From Flavobacterium sp. M31R6 (GTDB taxonomy: Bacteria > Bacteroidota > Bacteroidia > Flavobacteriales > Flavobacteriaceae): a stretch of 64,000 nt of DNA. Of the stretch, positions 46,372 through 56,105 are shown piece by piece. The notes beneath the pieces were generated by a model that searched no databases, was not told the DNA's origin, and saw nothing but the letters and a program-made list of their open reading frames with translations. The position numbers and the translations under genes are program-made. The stretch lies in the NCBI RefSeq assembly GCF_013284035.1, contig NZ_CP054141.1, positions 4,092,001 to 4,156,000 of the forward strand. The letters run 5' to 3'. Each line of letters opens with the position of its first letter. The first letter of the stretch is position 1.

Positions 46372-47588
46372 TTAGCTTGAATTACTGTTTCATATGATTC
46401 TTTAACGGTATTGATAACAAAATGAACCTCATCATCTGTAAGTTGCGGATAAATAGGCAAAGATATTTCACAAGCATAGTTTTTATAGGCCTGTGGATAA
46501 TCCTTAATATCATAACCTAGCTCTCTAAAAAAGGTAAGCATTGGCATTGGAATAAAATGAACATTTACAGACACATCCTTCTTCGCAATTACATCTATAA
46601 TATCATCTCTTTGTGCTTCGGTAATATCTTTTATTCTAAGTGCATAAAGATGATATGAGCTCTCCTTGCCATCTTTTACAGAAGGAGGTGTTATAGCCCA
46701 AGTATATTTGGAAAAAGCTTTGTCATAAGCATTAAATACTCTTTTCCTATCAATTAATAATGTAGGATACTGACGCATTTGTGCCAAACCAATAGCCGCA
46801 TTTACATCTGCCATATTAATTTTCATACCTAACCCAACAATATCATATCGCCATCCCCCAGCTTTACTCTTTGAAAAAGCATCTTTGGTTTGACAGTTCA
46901 AACTCATTTGACGTAAGGTTGTATAAAGACTTTCATTATCAAAAGGAGCAGGCAAATTTAAACAGATTGCACCTCCTTCGGCCGTAGTAACATTTTTCAC
47001 TGCATGTAATGAAAAAATAGCTACATCCGTCTCACTACCGGTACGGACATCTCTTTTATAAAAAGCCCCCAAAGAGTGCGCCGCATCATTCATTACTAAA
47101 ATTCTACCCAACTTTTGTTGAACATCAGAAGTAGGGATAAATAATGACCTCATTTCATTAGACTTAACAATGTCCATAATAGCATCATAATCACAAGGGA
47201 ACCCGGCAATATCCACTGGAATTATTGCTTTCGTTTTAGATGTAATCGCTCCCCTAATAGCGTCAACTGAGATATTAAAATCATCACAAACATCGACCAT
47301 TATGGGTATAGCTCCGGCATGCAGCACAGCAAGAGCAGTTGCGCTATACGTATAGGCAGGAACAATAACTTCGTCTCCTGTTTGCACTCCCAGCCATCTG
47401 AGCATCATTATAGCTCCAGAAGTCCAGGAATTAACACACAATACTTCTTTTGCATTAGAAAAATTTTTAATTTCTTCCTCTAATGCTTTTACTTTAGGAC
47501 CTGTTGTGATCCATCCTGAATTTAATGAATCTAAGACTTCTTCAATAACTTCTTTATCTATAAAAGGAGGGGAAAACGGTATTTTCAT
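46368..47588 (-). CDS. DegT family aminotransferase, WcfR/ArnB-like
   Basis: This 406-residue PLP enzyme has IPFSPPFIDKEVIEEVL at the start, GWITTGPKVKALEE (25-38), DEVIVPAYTYSATALAVL, VMNDAAHSLGAF and the Schiff-base Lys198 in SLHAVKNVTTAEGG. The layout is that of ArnB/PglE/WcfR enzymes that aminate C4 of a 4-keto-6-deoxy UDP-sugar. The substrate could come from the CapD-type dehydratase in the window. It is coupled by a 4-bp overlap to the initiating transferase, so the first sugar of the repeat probably carries a 4-amino group. Confidence 0.92.
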   Translation of the reverse strand: MKIPFSPPFIDKEVIEEVLDSLNSGWITTGPKVKALEEEIKNFSNAKEVLCVNSWTSGAIMMLRWLGVQTGDEVIVPAYTYSATALAVLHAGAIPIMVDVCDDFNISVDAIRGAITSKTKAIIPVDIAGFPCDYDAIMDIVKSNEMRSLFIPTSDVQQKLGRILVMNDAAHSLGAFYKRDVRTGSETDVAIFSLHAVKNVTTAEGGAICLNLPAPFDNESLYTTLRQMSLNCQTKDAFSKSKAGGWRYDIVGLGMKINMADVNAAIGLAQMRQYPTLLIDRKRVFNAYDKAFSKYTWAITPPSVKDGKESSYHLYALRIKDITEAQRDDIIDVIAKKDVSVNVHFIPMPMLTFFRELGYDIKDYPQAYKNYACEISLPIYPQLTDDEVHFVINTVKESYETVIQAK

Positions 47589-47593
47589 ATTTT

Positions 47594-48643
47594 TTATCTT
47601 GAGAGTGTTTCGTTTTTATTGCTGTTTTTTTTATTTAAAATTAAAAAATCAAGTATTCCTTCTAGATAACCAAAACCATAACTAAAATGTAGTACAAAAC
47701 AGGTATACATTTGCTTGGAAACATGAATTAAATTAAATTTATTTGTTTGAAAAGCAAAAAAGAAATTTAATAATAAGTAACTAAAAATTTCCAATAAGAA
47801 AACATAAACAAATTTTATATTTAGTAAAATCAATAAAGCAAATATCGGAAATGACAATAAAAATAATACAGGAAATAATTGCCTTATTGTCGTTACCGTT
47901 TTATGCTTTTTATTTACATAAACTTTCCAATAGCCATATTGCCTATACTGTTTGAATAATTTATCAAAACTAGCTCTTACATAATATTTAAATGAAATAT
48001 TTGACTTTAAAAGTATTTTATAACCTGCTTTTATCAATCTAAAGCTAAAATCGTCATCCTGGTTCCTAGTTAAATATTCATCAAAATAACCCAATTCTTC
48101 AAAAATTGATTTTCGAAATGATGGAGGAGTTACAGTATCTACATAAACATCCGTATTAATAGTCCTAAAATTATTAAATCCAACTCCAAATTTTGAAGCC
48201 ATTGCTTTTGAAATAATCTCACTTGTTGCATTTTCATAAACATTAATAATTTTTCCCCCTACACAACCTATTTCATCGTGATTACTCAAAACATCAACAA
48301 TTTCATTTAAGTAATTTTTAGACAATAAAAATCTAGCCCCACATATCATGACTATATTACCTTTAGCCTGTTTAATTCCTAAATTAAAGGCAAAAGGAGT
48401 TCTTTGATTATGATTATCAATAATTGAAATCTGATTGTATTTCCTTTTAATTTCTGGAAATAACTCTCTTGTTCCGTCATTGCTAATTCCATCTACTATA
48501 ATTACTTCAATTAAATCTGAAGGATACTCATTTTCATAAATACATTTAAGGGTTTCTTCGATATGATCTATTTCATTCCTACAAGGAATAATAATCGAAA
48601 CTAAACATTTATTATTAAAATTATTATTCAATTTTAAATACAT
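47594..48643 (-). CDS. Glycosyltransferase family 2, membrane-anchored
   Basis: This 349-residue GT2 has CLVSIIIPCRNEIDHIEETL at about 13-32, VIIVDGISNDGTREL and a DDDFSFRLIKAGY motif. The C-terminal third has two hydrophobic helices (near 255-300), as in processive or membrane-bound GT2 enzymes such as ExoA/succinoglycan-type transferases. It sits between the GT4 gene (3 bp) and the aminotransferase gene (5 bp). It should add a sugar in the Wzx/Wzy repeat. Confidence 0.88.
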   Translation of the reverse strand: MYLKLNNNFNNKCLVSIIIPCRNEIDHIEETLKCIYENEYPSDLIEVIIVDGISNDGTRELFPEIKRKYNQISIIDNHNQRTPFAFNLGIKQAKGNIVMICGARFLLSKNYLNEIVDVLSNHDEIGCVGGKIINVYENATSEIISKAMASKFGVGFNNFRTINTDVYVDTVTPPSFRKSIFEELGYFDEYLTRNQDDDFSFRLIKAGYKILLKSNISFKYYVRASFDKLFKQYRQYGYWKVYVNKKHKTVTTIRQLFPVLFLLSFPIFALLILLNIKFVYVFLLEIFSYLLLNFFFAFQTNKFNLIHVSKQMYTCFVLHFSYGFGYLEGILDFLILNKKNSNKNETLSR

Positions 48644-48646
48644 ACA

Positions 48647-49762
48647 TTAACTATTCATACTGTTTAAATTAACTTTAGAGTATATCCCAATTACCAAATC
48701 TACATTATCTTCCCAATCATAAAGTTTTTTTACACGTTCTCTACCTGCTTTTCCCATTGTAATTCTCAAACTTTTATCTAATATTAATTTTTCAATAGTA
48801 TATGCTGCTTCTTGAGGATTCTTTGACTCAACAACGAATCCAGTTTCATTATTAGCAACAACTTCAGGCAAACCACCAACATTTGAAACCACAACCGGTT
48901 TTTCGCAAGCAGAAGCTTCGATTATGGCAACTCCAAAACTTTCACTATTAGATAATGCTACATAAATGTCCATCATATTTATATAATTCGGGACTAAATA
49001 ATTCTCAACTTTACCTACAAAATTAACATCATTTAAAATATCAAGATTCTCACATAAATTTACGAGCTTTGTTTTATCTTCTCCTTCTCCAACAATCATT
49101 AGCTTTAACTGCAAACTAGGGTTGTCCTCTTTAACGATTTTAAAAGCTTTAATAAGATAATCAATCCCATATTTTGACGACAAAGTCTTAACAGTGCCTA
49201 TTACTATTGCTTCGGAAGAAAAAAAACTATTAGTTTCTATTTTTCTAAATTTTGACAAATCAATTCCAAATGGAGTTATATGGATTCTCTTTTTTGTATA
49301 TTTATTAGTTTCCAATGCCATTACATGGCTTGTTGATAAAATTTCATCAGCTCTATATAGATTAAACTTTATCATCAATTTATGAATAAATGATATTTTA
49401 GGAAAATCATAAATATCACTTCCCCAAACAGATAAAATAAATGGTTTAAAACCACACAGGGCTCCCAACAAACCATAACTAGTGGCATAATGAGCATGTA
49501 CTATGTCTGGTTTAAAATTCTTTATAACTTTTAATAATTTTGGTAAATATTGAATTAAAGTAATTTTTGATATCTCCCCATCTTTTGAAGAATTGTTTTG
49601 AAATCCACCATCAATAATTATTATATTAGAAAACTTTTCATATTCCATATCCTCATTTTTTTCTAGTGAAAATAGACAAATTTCAATATTTCTTTGAGCT
49701 AAGGAAGTTGCCCATCTTTTAGTATGAATGGAATTGGCATTAGAAAGTAAAAGAATTTTCAT
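48647..49762 (-). CDS. Glycosyltransferase family 4
   Basis: This 371-residue GT4 has ILLLSNANSIHTKRWATSLA at the start, PDIVHAHYATSYGLLG near 88-103 and SVWGSDIYDFP. The donor half opens with VIGTVKTLSSKYGIDYLIKAF and carries the motif SESFGVAIIEASACEKPVV. It should be a cytoplasmic retaining transferase of the Wzx/Wzy repeat. It overlaps the polymerase gene by one base. Confidence 0.92.
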   Translation of the reverse strand: MKILLLSNANSIHTKRWATSLAQRNIEICLFSLEKNEDMEYEKFSNIIIIDGGFQNNSSKDGEISKITLIQYLPKLLKVIKNFKPDIVHAHYATSYGLLGALCGFKPFILSVWGSDIYDFPKISFIHKLMIKFNLYRADEILSTSHVMALETNKYTKKRIHITPFGIDLSKFRKIETNSFFSSEAIVIGTVKTLSSKYGIDYLIKAFKIVKEDNPSLQLKLMIVGEGEDKTKLVNLCENLDILNDVNFVGKVENYLVPNYINMMDIYVALSNSESFGVAIIEASACEKPVVVSNVGGLPEVVANNETGFVVESKNPQEAAYTIEKLILDKSLRITMGKAGRERVKKLYDWEDNVDLVIGIYSKVNLNSMNS

Positions 49763-50982
49763 TATGAGTTTTTTATTTTAAACAAAAAATGTAACAAAAG
49801 TACCCAAAATGGTATTTCGTAAAGTGACAAATGAATAACATAACTGTCAAACCAGCCCATAAATAATAAACCGAGCATAAATACATACAATGATGTAACA
49901 AAAGGAGTGCTTTGAGAGTTTAAAGAATAACAAAAAACCAACAAATAGCTATAAAACATTATCCCGAGTAAAAAAGAAGTTAGTATATAAGAAAGTCCTC
50001 CATATATATACAGCGTGCCAAAAAAAGTTTTAACATTTGGCTCAAAACCAGTAGAAATTGTAACGTAATAATTAGAAATTGGACTCAAAGGTTTTTCTCC
50101 TATTAAAAAACGAAAAATATTAATTAACGGTGTAAAAGCATATCCTGGCTCAGTACCAATTGGTAAATTTTGATTAAGATGTTCAGAAAAAGCAATGGGA
50201 CCTGATAAAAGATAATCAATCATATGTTGAAAAATAAATTCATCATTTGAAGATTCAAAACCAAGTGAAATTTTATAAATCAACCAAAAAATCAAAAAGG
50301 GAGAGATAAAAACAATTAAATGACTAAACTTTAATTTTGTCTTTTTTAATAATAATCTACCAATAAAAGAAGATATAAGAGGAATAATAATCCATGATTT
50401 TACTGCATAAAGTACTGAAAAAATTAATGTTATGACAATAATACCTATTTGTAATGCTTTATAGTAACTTTTATTAAAAAAAATAATTAAAAATATAGAG
50501 ATCAGTATTAGTAATAAAATTGAATGTGCAATAAATCCTTTACCTAGATTATCCTGAAAATTGTCATCCCCAAAATTAAAACCAAAACTAGAGGCGATAG
50601 TATAAATCTTAAAAATACATATGAAAATTAAAGGATATGAAATATAAAATAAAAGACAAAGTTTGGATTTAGATATCGTAATATTATTACCATATGTCTC
50701 CAACTGTAACTTACTTACTTTAATATCTTTGAAGGATAATTTAACTAAAAGTCCTGCTACCCAAAAAACAAGTATTCCGAAAAACCAAATTAAAATCACA
50801 TTTTGATTTAATCTAAAATAGGTAAAATTTGATTTAAGATAAAAAGAATCAATAATTAGTAGAATAAGAAAGGGCCATACTAATACAATAGCTGGCGTAT
50901 ATATTGTACCCCATAATTTTTTATCCAAATATGTTAATAAAACAACTAATGTTATAAAAGAGATAAAAAATAAAAATATCAT
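49762..50982 (-). CDS. wzy: O-antigen/capsule repeat-unit polymerase (Wzy-like)
   Basis: This 406-residue protein is strongly hydrophobic, with about ten to twelve membrane helices and a larger periplasmic loop near residues 250-320 (GPIAFSEHLNQNLPIG, FLIGEKPLSPISNYY). Such Wzy proteins have little sequence identity but this topology, and the GPI-Y-E/FSEH-type loop is common in oligosaccharide-repeat polymerases. It lies in the flippase-glycosyltransferase-polymerase block, which supports the role of joining repeats in the periplasm. Confidence 0.8.
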   Translation of the reverse strand: MIFLFFISFITLVVLLTYLDKKLWGTIYTPAIVLVWPFLILLIIDSFYLKSNFTYFRLNQNVILIWFFGILVFWVAGLLVKLSFKDIKVSKLQLETYGNNITISKSKLCLLFYISYPLIFICIFKIYTIASSFGFNFGDDNFQDNLGKGFIAHSILLLILISIFLIIFFNKSYYKALQIGIIVITLIFSVLYAVKSWIIIPLISSFIGRLLLKKTKLKFSHLIVFISPFLIFWLIYKISLGFESSNDEFIFQHMIDYLLSGPIAFSEHLNQNLPIGTEPGYAFTPLINIFRFLIGEKPLSPISNYYVTISTGFEPNVKTFFGTLYIYGGLSYILTSFLLGIMFYSYLLVFCYSLNSQSTPFVTSLYVFMLGLLFMGWFDSYVIHLSLYEIPFWVLLLHFLFKIKNS

Positions 50983-52016
50983 AACTGACTGTTAATAACC
51001 CTCATAAATTCTACAGAGTCAACCTTAGTATTCTCCACAACATAAGAGTTTATATTTTTTATTAACTTCACACTTTTTAGTAGATTTATTTTATTCATCT
51101 TTAACAAAACTGGCAGATATAAATAGGCTAATAATCGAGTTATTTCCCATCTAGTTCTTGAATAATAATTACGTGTATTAATTAATCTATTTATGTAATA
51201 CAAGTAAATATTATTAACTGCATTATTATTCTTTTTAATTGTAGAACCAACTTTATGGTAAATAATGGATTCAAAAACACATGCTATTTTTAATTTATTA
51301 TTTTTAAGCCTTAAAGAAAACTCATAATCCTCTTCACCAAAAAAGAAATCCTCAGTTAACAAACCTGTTTTCTTATGCTGAAAAAGCAAAGCACAACCTG
51401 TAATAAATGTTATCAATGAAAAACCGTCTTTAGGAACTACATTAATATTTTGATCCGCAAATAAATACTTTCGACTACCAAAATAAGTTAATTGTCCTCC
51501 ACAATTCCAAATTTTATTATTAGGATCAAACAATCGGATTTGAGGCGTTACAGCAACTATATCTTTATTTATTGCAATAAAATTATCTAAGACAGTTAAA
51601 GTGTTCTTAACTATTTCTGTATCATTATTTAACAACATTACCCAATCAGAATCTATAATCTGTGCTATTTTTGCGCCTATATTATTCCCTTTGGCAAAAC
51701 CATAATTTTCAAAATTTTCAATAAAAAAAAGAATATCCTTAATTGGATTATTACAAATCATTTCTTTTATCAAACCTTCTGAATCATCTATTTGATCTTC
51801 TTTTAAATAAACAATTACCTTAAAAATTTCCGAACAACCTTCCTTTAATTTGTTTAGTGATTCAGCTTCTGAACCATTATCAACTACTATTGGTAAATAT
51901 CTTATATTTTCACTTTCTTTAAACGATGTTAAGCAAGCTAAAGTATCTTTTTCACCATTCCAATTCAAAATAATAATTGGTATTATACTTTTTAACTGGT
52001 TTGCTTTTTGATCCAT
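50979..52016 (-). CDS. Glycosyltransferase family 2 (rhamnosyltransferase-like)
   Basis: This 345-residue GT2 has IIPIIILNWNGEKDTLACL at 9-27, PIVVDNGSEAESL, YGFAKGNNIGAKIA and DWVMLLNNDTEIVKNTL. This is the WbbL-type signature often seen in rhamnosyltransferases. The rml genes could supply dTDP-L-rhamnose, but specificity is inferred. It overlaps the polymerase by 4 bp and the flippase by 25 bp, so it is translationally coupled at both ends. Confidence 0.9.
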   Translation of the reverse strand: MDQKANQLKSIIPIIILNWNGEKDTLACLTSFKESENIRYLPIVVDNGSEAESLNKLKEGCSEIFKVIVYLKEDQIDDSEGLIKEMICNNPIKDILFFIENFENYGFAKGNNIGAKIAQIIDSDWVMLLNNDTEIVKNTLTVLDNFIAINKDIVAVTPQIRLFDPNNKIWNCGGQLTYFGSRKYLFADQNINVVPKDGFSLITFITGCALLFQHKKTGLLTEDFFFGEEDYEFSLRLKNNKLKIACVFESIIYHKVGSTIKKNNNAVNNIYLYYINRLINTRNYYSRTRWEITRLLAYLYLPVLLKMNKINLLKSVKLIKNINSYVVENTKVDSVEFMRVINSQL

Positions 52017-53278
52017 GGATAAATTTTAAATAAAATTAAAAATAATAAAACAAATTCGCCTGTTGACATTGCAATTGCAGCACCAATTACTCCAAAGAAA
52101 CGTGAGACAAAATAGCATAATGAAACGCTCGTAACTCCTGAAATAAAAACAGCTTTTAAAAAATACCTATTAAATCCTAAATTAATTAAGCCGATAATAC
52201 CTAAATAATAATTAAGTCCACCAAGAAAAATAACCGGAAGTAAAACCTGAAAAATAATTATAGCTGTTTGAAATGATTTTCCTAAATACCAAATTAAAAG
52301 ATAGGGTCCAATAAAATATAGGGTGATTGTAAGTACCAACAACAATGATCCATATATTTTTGCAAATCTTCCAAAACTAGGGTCAATTCCTGCTGTGCTG
52401 TTCAGTTTTCTGCCAAAAAAAGGAAATAAAGCTTTTGAAAGAGGTTCCATCAATGATTGCATTGCTTTAATCACCTTTTCCATAGCTGCATACTGACCTA
52501 CCATTGCATAGTTTGTGGTTAATCCTAAAATAATAATATTTGCTTCCCTATAAAAACTCATAGAAACTGTTGACAAAAAAATATGCCAAGAATCTAATAA
52601 ATAGAATTTCATTCTACTAAAAGATGGTTTTGAAAATTGAACTTTTAGGTAATAATTTATTAAAAATAAACTAGCAAAACCACTTATTAAAAATCCAATT
52701 GACTGAAAGAGGTTAATTAAATAATAATCTAAAGGTCTCCGAATAAATACGAATATTAATACCGTAGAAACAATTCTAGTCAGAAGATTAATAATTGTAA
52801 TATATCCCATTTTTTCTACTCCTTGAAAAAGCCAAAATGGTGTAATCGCTTGTCCCCATAAAATACCAAAACCAAACAGATACAATAATTTATTACTCGA
52901 TAAATTAGGAAAAAAAATAAAACTTAACCACAACAATATACTTGCTAATAACGCAAATATCAATCTGATAACGGTAACATTCGTTAAAACATCCGAAACC
53001 ATATCTTTATCATCTCTATTTACAGAAATCAATTTAGTAGCTGAATAATCAAACCCAAAATTAATTAGCAGTAAACAATATTGGAAAATTGAAAATGAAA
53101 AGATATATTCCCCATAATACTCAACTCCGATAGTTCTAGTTAAATATGGAATTAATAAAAGTGGAAAAATAAAACTTAATAAATTTAAAGATGAAAGTGA
53201 AATGAAATTTATAATTACAGTTTTTATTTCCTCGTTCTTAAGTTTTTTTGAAACTACGGATAAATATTTAGAAATCAT
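51992..53278 (-). CDS. wzx: Lipid-linked repeat-unit flippase (Wzx)
   Basis: This 428-residue protein has about twelve membrane helices and the polysaccharide-synthase motifs LIPYLTRTIGVEYYGEYIFSF, GWILWGQAI-like WGQAITPFWLFQG and AMEKVIKAMQSL. Wzx flips undecaprenyl-PP-linked repeats across the inner membrane. The N-terminal half is typical of the MATE-like fold. The gene overlaps the following GT2 gene by 25 bp. About 60 bp separate it from the wbpB-type gene. Confidence 0.93.
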   Translation of the reverse strand: MISKYLSVVSKKLKNEEIKTVIINFISLSSLNLLSFIFPLLLIPYLTRTIGVEYYGEYIFSFSIFQYCLLLINFGFDYSATKLISVNRDDKDMVSDVLTNVTVIRLIFALLASILLWLSFIFFPNLSSNKLLYLFGFGILWGQAITPFWLFQGVEKMGYITIINLLTRIVSTVLIFVFIRRPLDYYLINLFQSIGFLISGFASLFLINYYLKVQFSKPSFSRMKFYLLDSWHIFLSTVSMSFYREANIIILGLTTNYAMVGQYAAMEKVIKAMQSLMEPLSKALFPFFGRKLNSTAGIDPSFGRFAKIYGSLLLVLTITLYFIGPYLLIWYLGKSFQTAIIIFQVLLPVIFLGGLNYYLGIIGLINLGFNRYFLKAVFISGVTSVSLCYFVSRFFGVIGAAIAMSTGEFVLLFLILFKIYPWIKKQTS

Positions 53279-53339
53279 AAAAAATATATCAAAAAAGCAT
53301 TTTCAAAAAAACTTATACCCAATTTAATCATTAAATCTA

Positions 53340-54383
53340 TTATATTAAAACATTATTGTTGCTATATATTCTCTCAATAATATCTACCACTTTCATACCC
53401 TCCAGTGCATTTGTAGAGATACTATCCTTACCTGCGATTACATTTGAAATATTCTCATATACATAATGATGATTGGCAGCTGATCCTTTATACTGTCCAT
53501 AATCATTTGGCGGATTACTTTCGGCAAGAACTGGCATAACATAATCTTTGATATGACAATATTCCACTTCATTCATATATTGACCACCAACTTTTACAGA
53601 ACCATTTTCGGCTACAATGGTAATTGAGCTTTCTAAATTTTTATCCCAAACAGCAGTAGAATAGTTCAAATTACCCATGCCTCCTTCTACAAAATCAAAA
53701 GAAACAAACCCTGAATCTTCAAAATCCGTACTCTTTTCATGCATAAAATCATTTAACCTTGCATTAATATTAGTTACATCACCAAAATACCAATACATCA
53801 AATCGATAAAATGAGAAAATTGTGTAAACAAGGTCCCTCCATCAAGATCTTTTGTACCATGCCAACTTGTTGGTTTTCCGGTTTTAGTATCAGGTTTATA
53901 ATAACGATTATCGCGATTCCAATAACAATTAATTTGAACCATAAAAATTTTACCTAAAATACGCGCTTCAAGCACTTCTTTAAGCCAAACTGATGGCGGA
54001 GAATAACGGTTTTGCATTACACAAAACACTTGTTTGTGTTTTTGAAGTGCCTTAAATATAATTTGCTCACAACCTGCTTTTGTCAATGCCATAGGTTTTT
54101 CTATTACAACGTGGCAATTGTTCTCTAAAACTTGCAAACCTTGCTCTTGGTGAAACCCATTAGGTGTTGCTATTGCTACAGCATCAACTTCTAAGCCAGA
54201 ATCAAATAAAGCATCCAGAGAATTGAAAAACTTTGCATTTGGGTAATTTTCTAACCCTAACTCTTCTCTTTTTTTGATATCACACAGAGCTACCAATTCA
54301 AAATCGGAATTCCCTAGAATCATACTCGCATGTCTTTTACCGATATGACCACAACCTATCACTGCAAATTTTATTTTACTCAT
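53340..54383 (-). CDS. wbpB: UDP-GlcNAcA 3-dehydrogenase (WbpB/WlbA-type Gfo/Idh/MocA)
   Basis: This 347-residue oxidoreductase has the NAD motif FAVIGCGHIGKRHA (6-19), the family EKPMALT (Lys in the EKP motif) and a GGTLFTQFSHFIDLMYWYFG stretch with the catalytic His. WbpB/WlbA enzymes oxidise C3 of UDP-GlcNAcA and recycle their NADH by reducing 2-oxoglutarate to 2-hydroxyglutarate. The neighbouring wbpD, wbpE, lhgO and wbpA genes support the call. The first ATG is at 54381-54383; the TTG two codons earlier is less likely. Confidence 0.9.
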   Translation of the reverse strand: MSKIKFAVIGCGHIGKRHASMILGNSDFELVALCDIKKREELGLENYPNAKFFNSLDALFDSGLEVDAVAIATPNGFHQEQGLQVLENNCHVVIEKPMALTKAGCEQIIFKALQKHKQVFCVMQNRYSPPSVWLKEVLEARILGKIFMVQINCYWNRDNRYYKPDTKTGKPTSWHGTKDLDGGTLFTQFSHFIDLMYWYFGDVTNINARLNDFMHEKSTDFEDSGFVSFDFVEGGMGNLNYSTAVWDKNLESSITIVAENGSVKVGGQYMNEVEYCHIKDYVMPVLAESNPPNDYGQYKGSAANHHYVYENISNVIAGKDSISTNALEGMKVVDIIERIYSNNNVLI

Positions 54384-54389
54384 CTTCAA

Positions 54390-54965
54390 TTAACTTATTT
54401 TGATTACTGAATTATTTTCTAATTTATATTCTTGTTTACTTTCATCGCAAACAGCAACACCTTCTTTATTAAATTCCAAACGATGCCCATACTCTCCTAC
54501 CCATCCAATTTGTCTGGCTGGATTTCCTACAAACAGAGCAAATGAGGGAACATTTTTGGTAACTACCGCACCGGCTCCTATAAAAGCATATTCGCCAATA
54601 TCATGTCCACAAACAATAGTTGCATTTGCCCCTATACTAGCCCCTTTACCCACATGGGTTTTAGCATACTGATCACGTCTGTTTATGGCACTACGAGGAT
54701 TAATAACATTTGTAAAAACCATTGAAGGACCCAAAAAAACGTCATCATCACAAGTTACGCCAGTGTATATGGAAACATTATTTTGCACCTTGACATTATT
54801 ACCTAATACGACTTGTGGTGAAATCACTACATTTTGTCCAATATTACATTTTTCTCCCATTATACAATTTGACATAATGTGTGAAAAATGCCATATTTTA
54901 GTACCATTGCCAATTGTACAGCCAGCATCAACAATCGATGTTTCGTGTGCGAAAAAATTTTCCAT
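54390..54965 (-). CDS. wbpD: UDP-GlcNAc(3N)A acetyltransferase (WbpD-like)
   Basis: This 191-residue left-handed beta-helix acetyltransferase has the hexapeptide repeats IGNGTKIWHFSHIMSN, IGQNVVISPQVVLGNNVKVQ and a final IGEYAFIGAGAVVTKNVP. WbpD acetylates the 3-amino group of UDP-GlcNAc(3N)A. The short length, HIMSN-type motif and its place between wbpE and wbpB support that. It ends 6 bp before the wbpB ATG. Confidence 0.9.
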   Translation of the reverse strand: MENFFAHETSIVDAGCTIGNGTKIWHFSHIMSNCIMGEKCNIGQNVVISPQVVLGNNVKVQNNVSIYTGVTCDDDVFLGPSMVFTNVINPRSAINRRDQYAKTHVGKGASIGANATIVCGHDIGEYAFIGAGAVVTKNVPSFALFVGNPARQIGWVGEYGHRLEFNKEGVAVCDESKQEYKLENNSVIKIS

Positions 54966-54968
54966 ATT

Positions 54969-56102
54969 TTAGCTTTTAAAGAAAGAAATTACCTGACTAC
55001 ATACATATTCCATTGATTCTAGTTCCATTTCGGTATGAACAGGCAATGAAATTACTTCGTTGCATAAAATTTCTGTTACGTCTAATTTAAAATCTGAATT
55101 GACAAATTGTTGAAATGCTTCTTGCTTGTATAATGGAAGTGGATAATATATCATACTAGGGATTCCCTTCTCAGATAGAAATTTTTGCAATTCATCTCTT
55201 TTACCATTTTTAATTCTCAAGGTATATTGATGGAAAACATGTGTACTGTTTGATTGTCTTTTGGGAACTTGAATTTCTTCAATAGCTGCAAAAGCAGTAT
55301 CATAAAAAGAAGCCATTTGATTACGCGCCTGACTGTAATTATCTAAATGCCTTAATTTAATATTAAGAATAGTCGCTTGTATAGTATCCAATCTGGAATT
55401 ACATCCCAAAACCTTATGATAATATTTTTTTTCTTGTCCATGATTGGCAATCATCCGCATCTTTTGAGCTAATTCATCTTCATTAGTCATTAACGCTCCT
55501 CCATCACCATAACAGCCTAAATTTTTTGAAGGAAAAAAAGAAGTACTCCCGATATGTCCTATCGTTCCTGTTTTTGCAGTACGCCCATCGGAGAAAGTAT
55601 AAGTAGCTCCAATCGCTTGAGCATTGTCTTCAATAACAAACAAATTGTATTTATTAGCCAACTTCATAATTGGTTCCATATCACACGATTGACCGTATAA
55701 ATGAACTGGCACAATTACTTTAGTTCTCAGCGTAATTGCTTTTTCAATAATTTCAGCAGTAATATTAAAAGTGTTTTCATCTACTTCAACCATCACTGGA
55801 ATTAAACCAAGTAATCCGATAACTTCTGCAGTTGCTACATATGTAAAAGAAGGACAAATTACTTCATCACCTCTTTCAAGTCCAAGTGCCATCATGGCTA
55901 TTTGCAACGAATCTGTACCATTAGCACAAGGAATAACATGCTTTACATTAAGATACTTTTCCAAACTTGTTTGAAATTCTTTTACGGCAGGACCGTTGAT
56001 GAAAGCAGTACTACCAATACAATCAATTACGGCATTATCGATTTCTTCTTTTATGTGGTGGTATTGCGTTTTTAAATCCACCATTTGAATGGGTTTCTTC
56101 AT
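54969..56102 (-). CDS. wbpE: UDP-3-keto-GlcNAcA aminotransferase (WbpE-like)
   Basis: This 377-residue DegT-family PLP enzyme has MVDLKTQYHHIKEEIDNA at 7-24, VICPSFTYVATAEV, FVIEDNAQAIGATY and the Schiff-base Lys193 in FFPSKNLGCYGDGG. The PSKNLG motif marks the WbpE/WlbC group that aminates the 3-keto sugar, using glutamate as donor and giving 2-oxoglutarate. That product can serve as oxidant for WbpB. The gene is 3 bp from wbpD and 3 bp from the lhgO-type gene. Confidence 0.93.
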   Translation of the reverse strand: MKKPIQMVDLKTQYHHIKEEIDNAVIDCIGSTAFINGPAVKEFQTSLEKYLNVKHVIPCANGTDSLQIAMMALGLERGDEVICPSFTYVATAEVIGLLGLIPVMVEVDENTFNITAEIIEKAITLRTKVIVPVHLYGQSCDMEPIMKLANKYNLFVIEDNAQAIGATYTFSDGRTAKTGTIGHIGSTSFFPSKNLGCYGDGGALMTNEDELAQKMRMIANHGQEKKYYHKVLGCNSRLDTIQATILNIKLRHLDNYSQARNQMASFYDTAFAAIEEIQVPKRQSNSTHVFHQYTLRIKNGKRDELQKFLSEKGIPSMIYYPLPLYKQEAFQQFVNSDFKLDVTEILCNEVISLPVHTEMELESMEYVCSQVISFFKS

Positions 56103-56105
56103 AAT

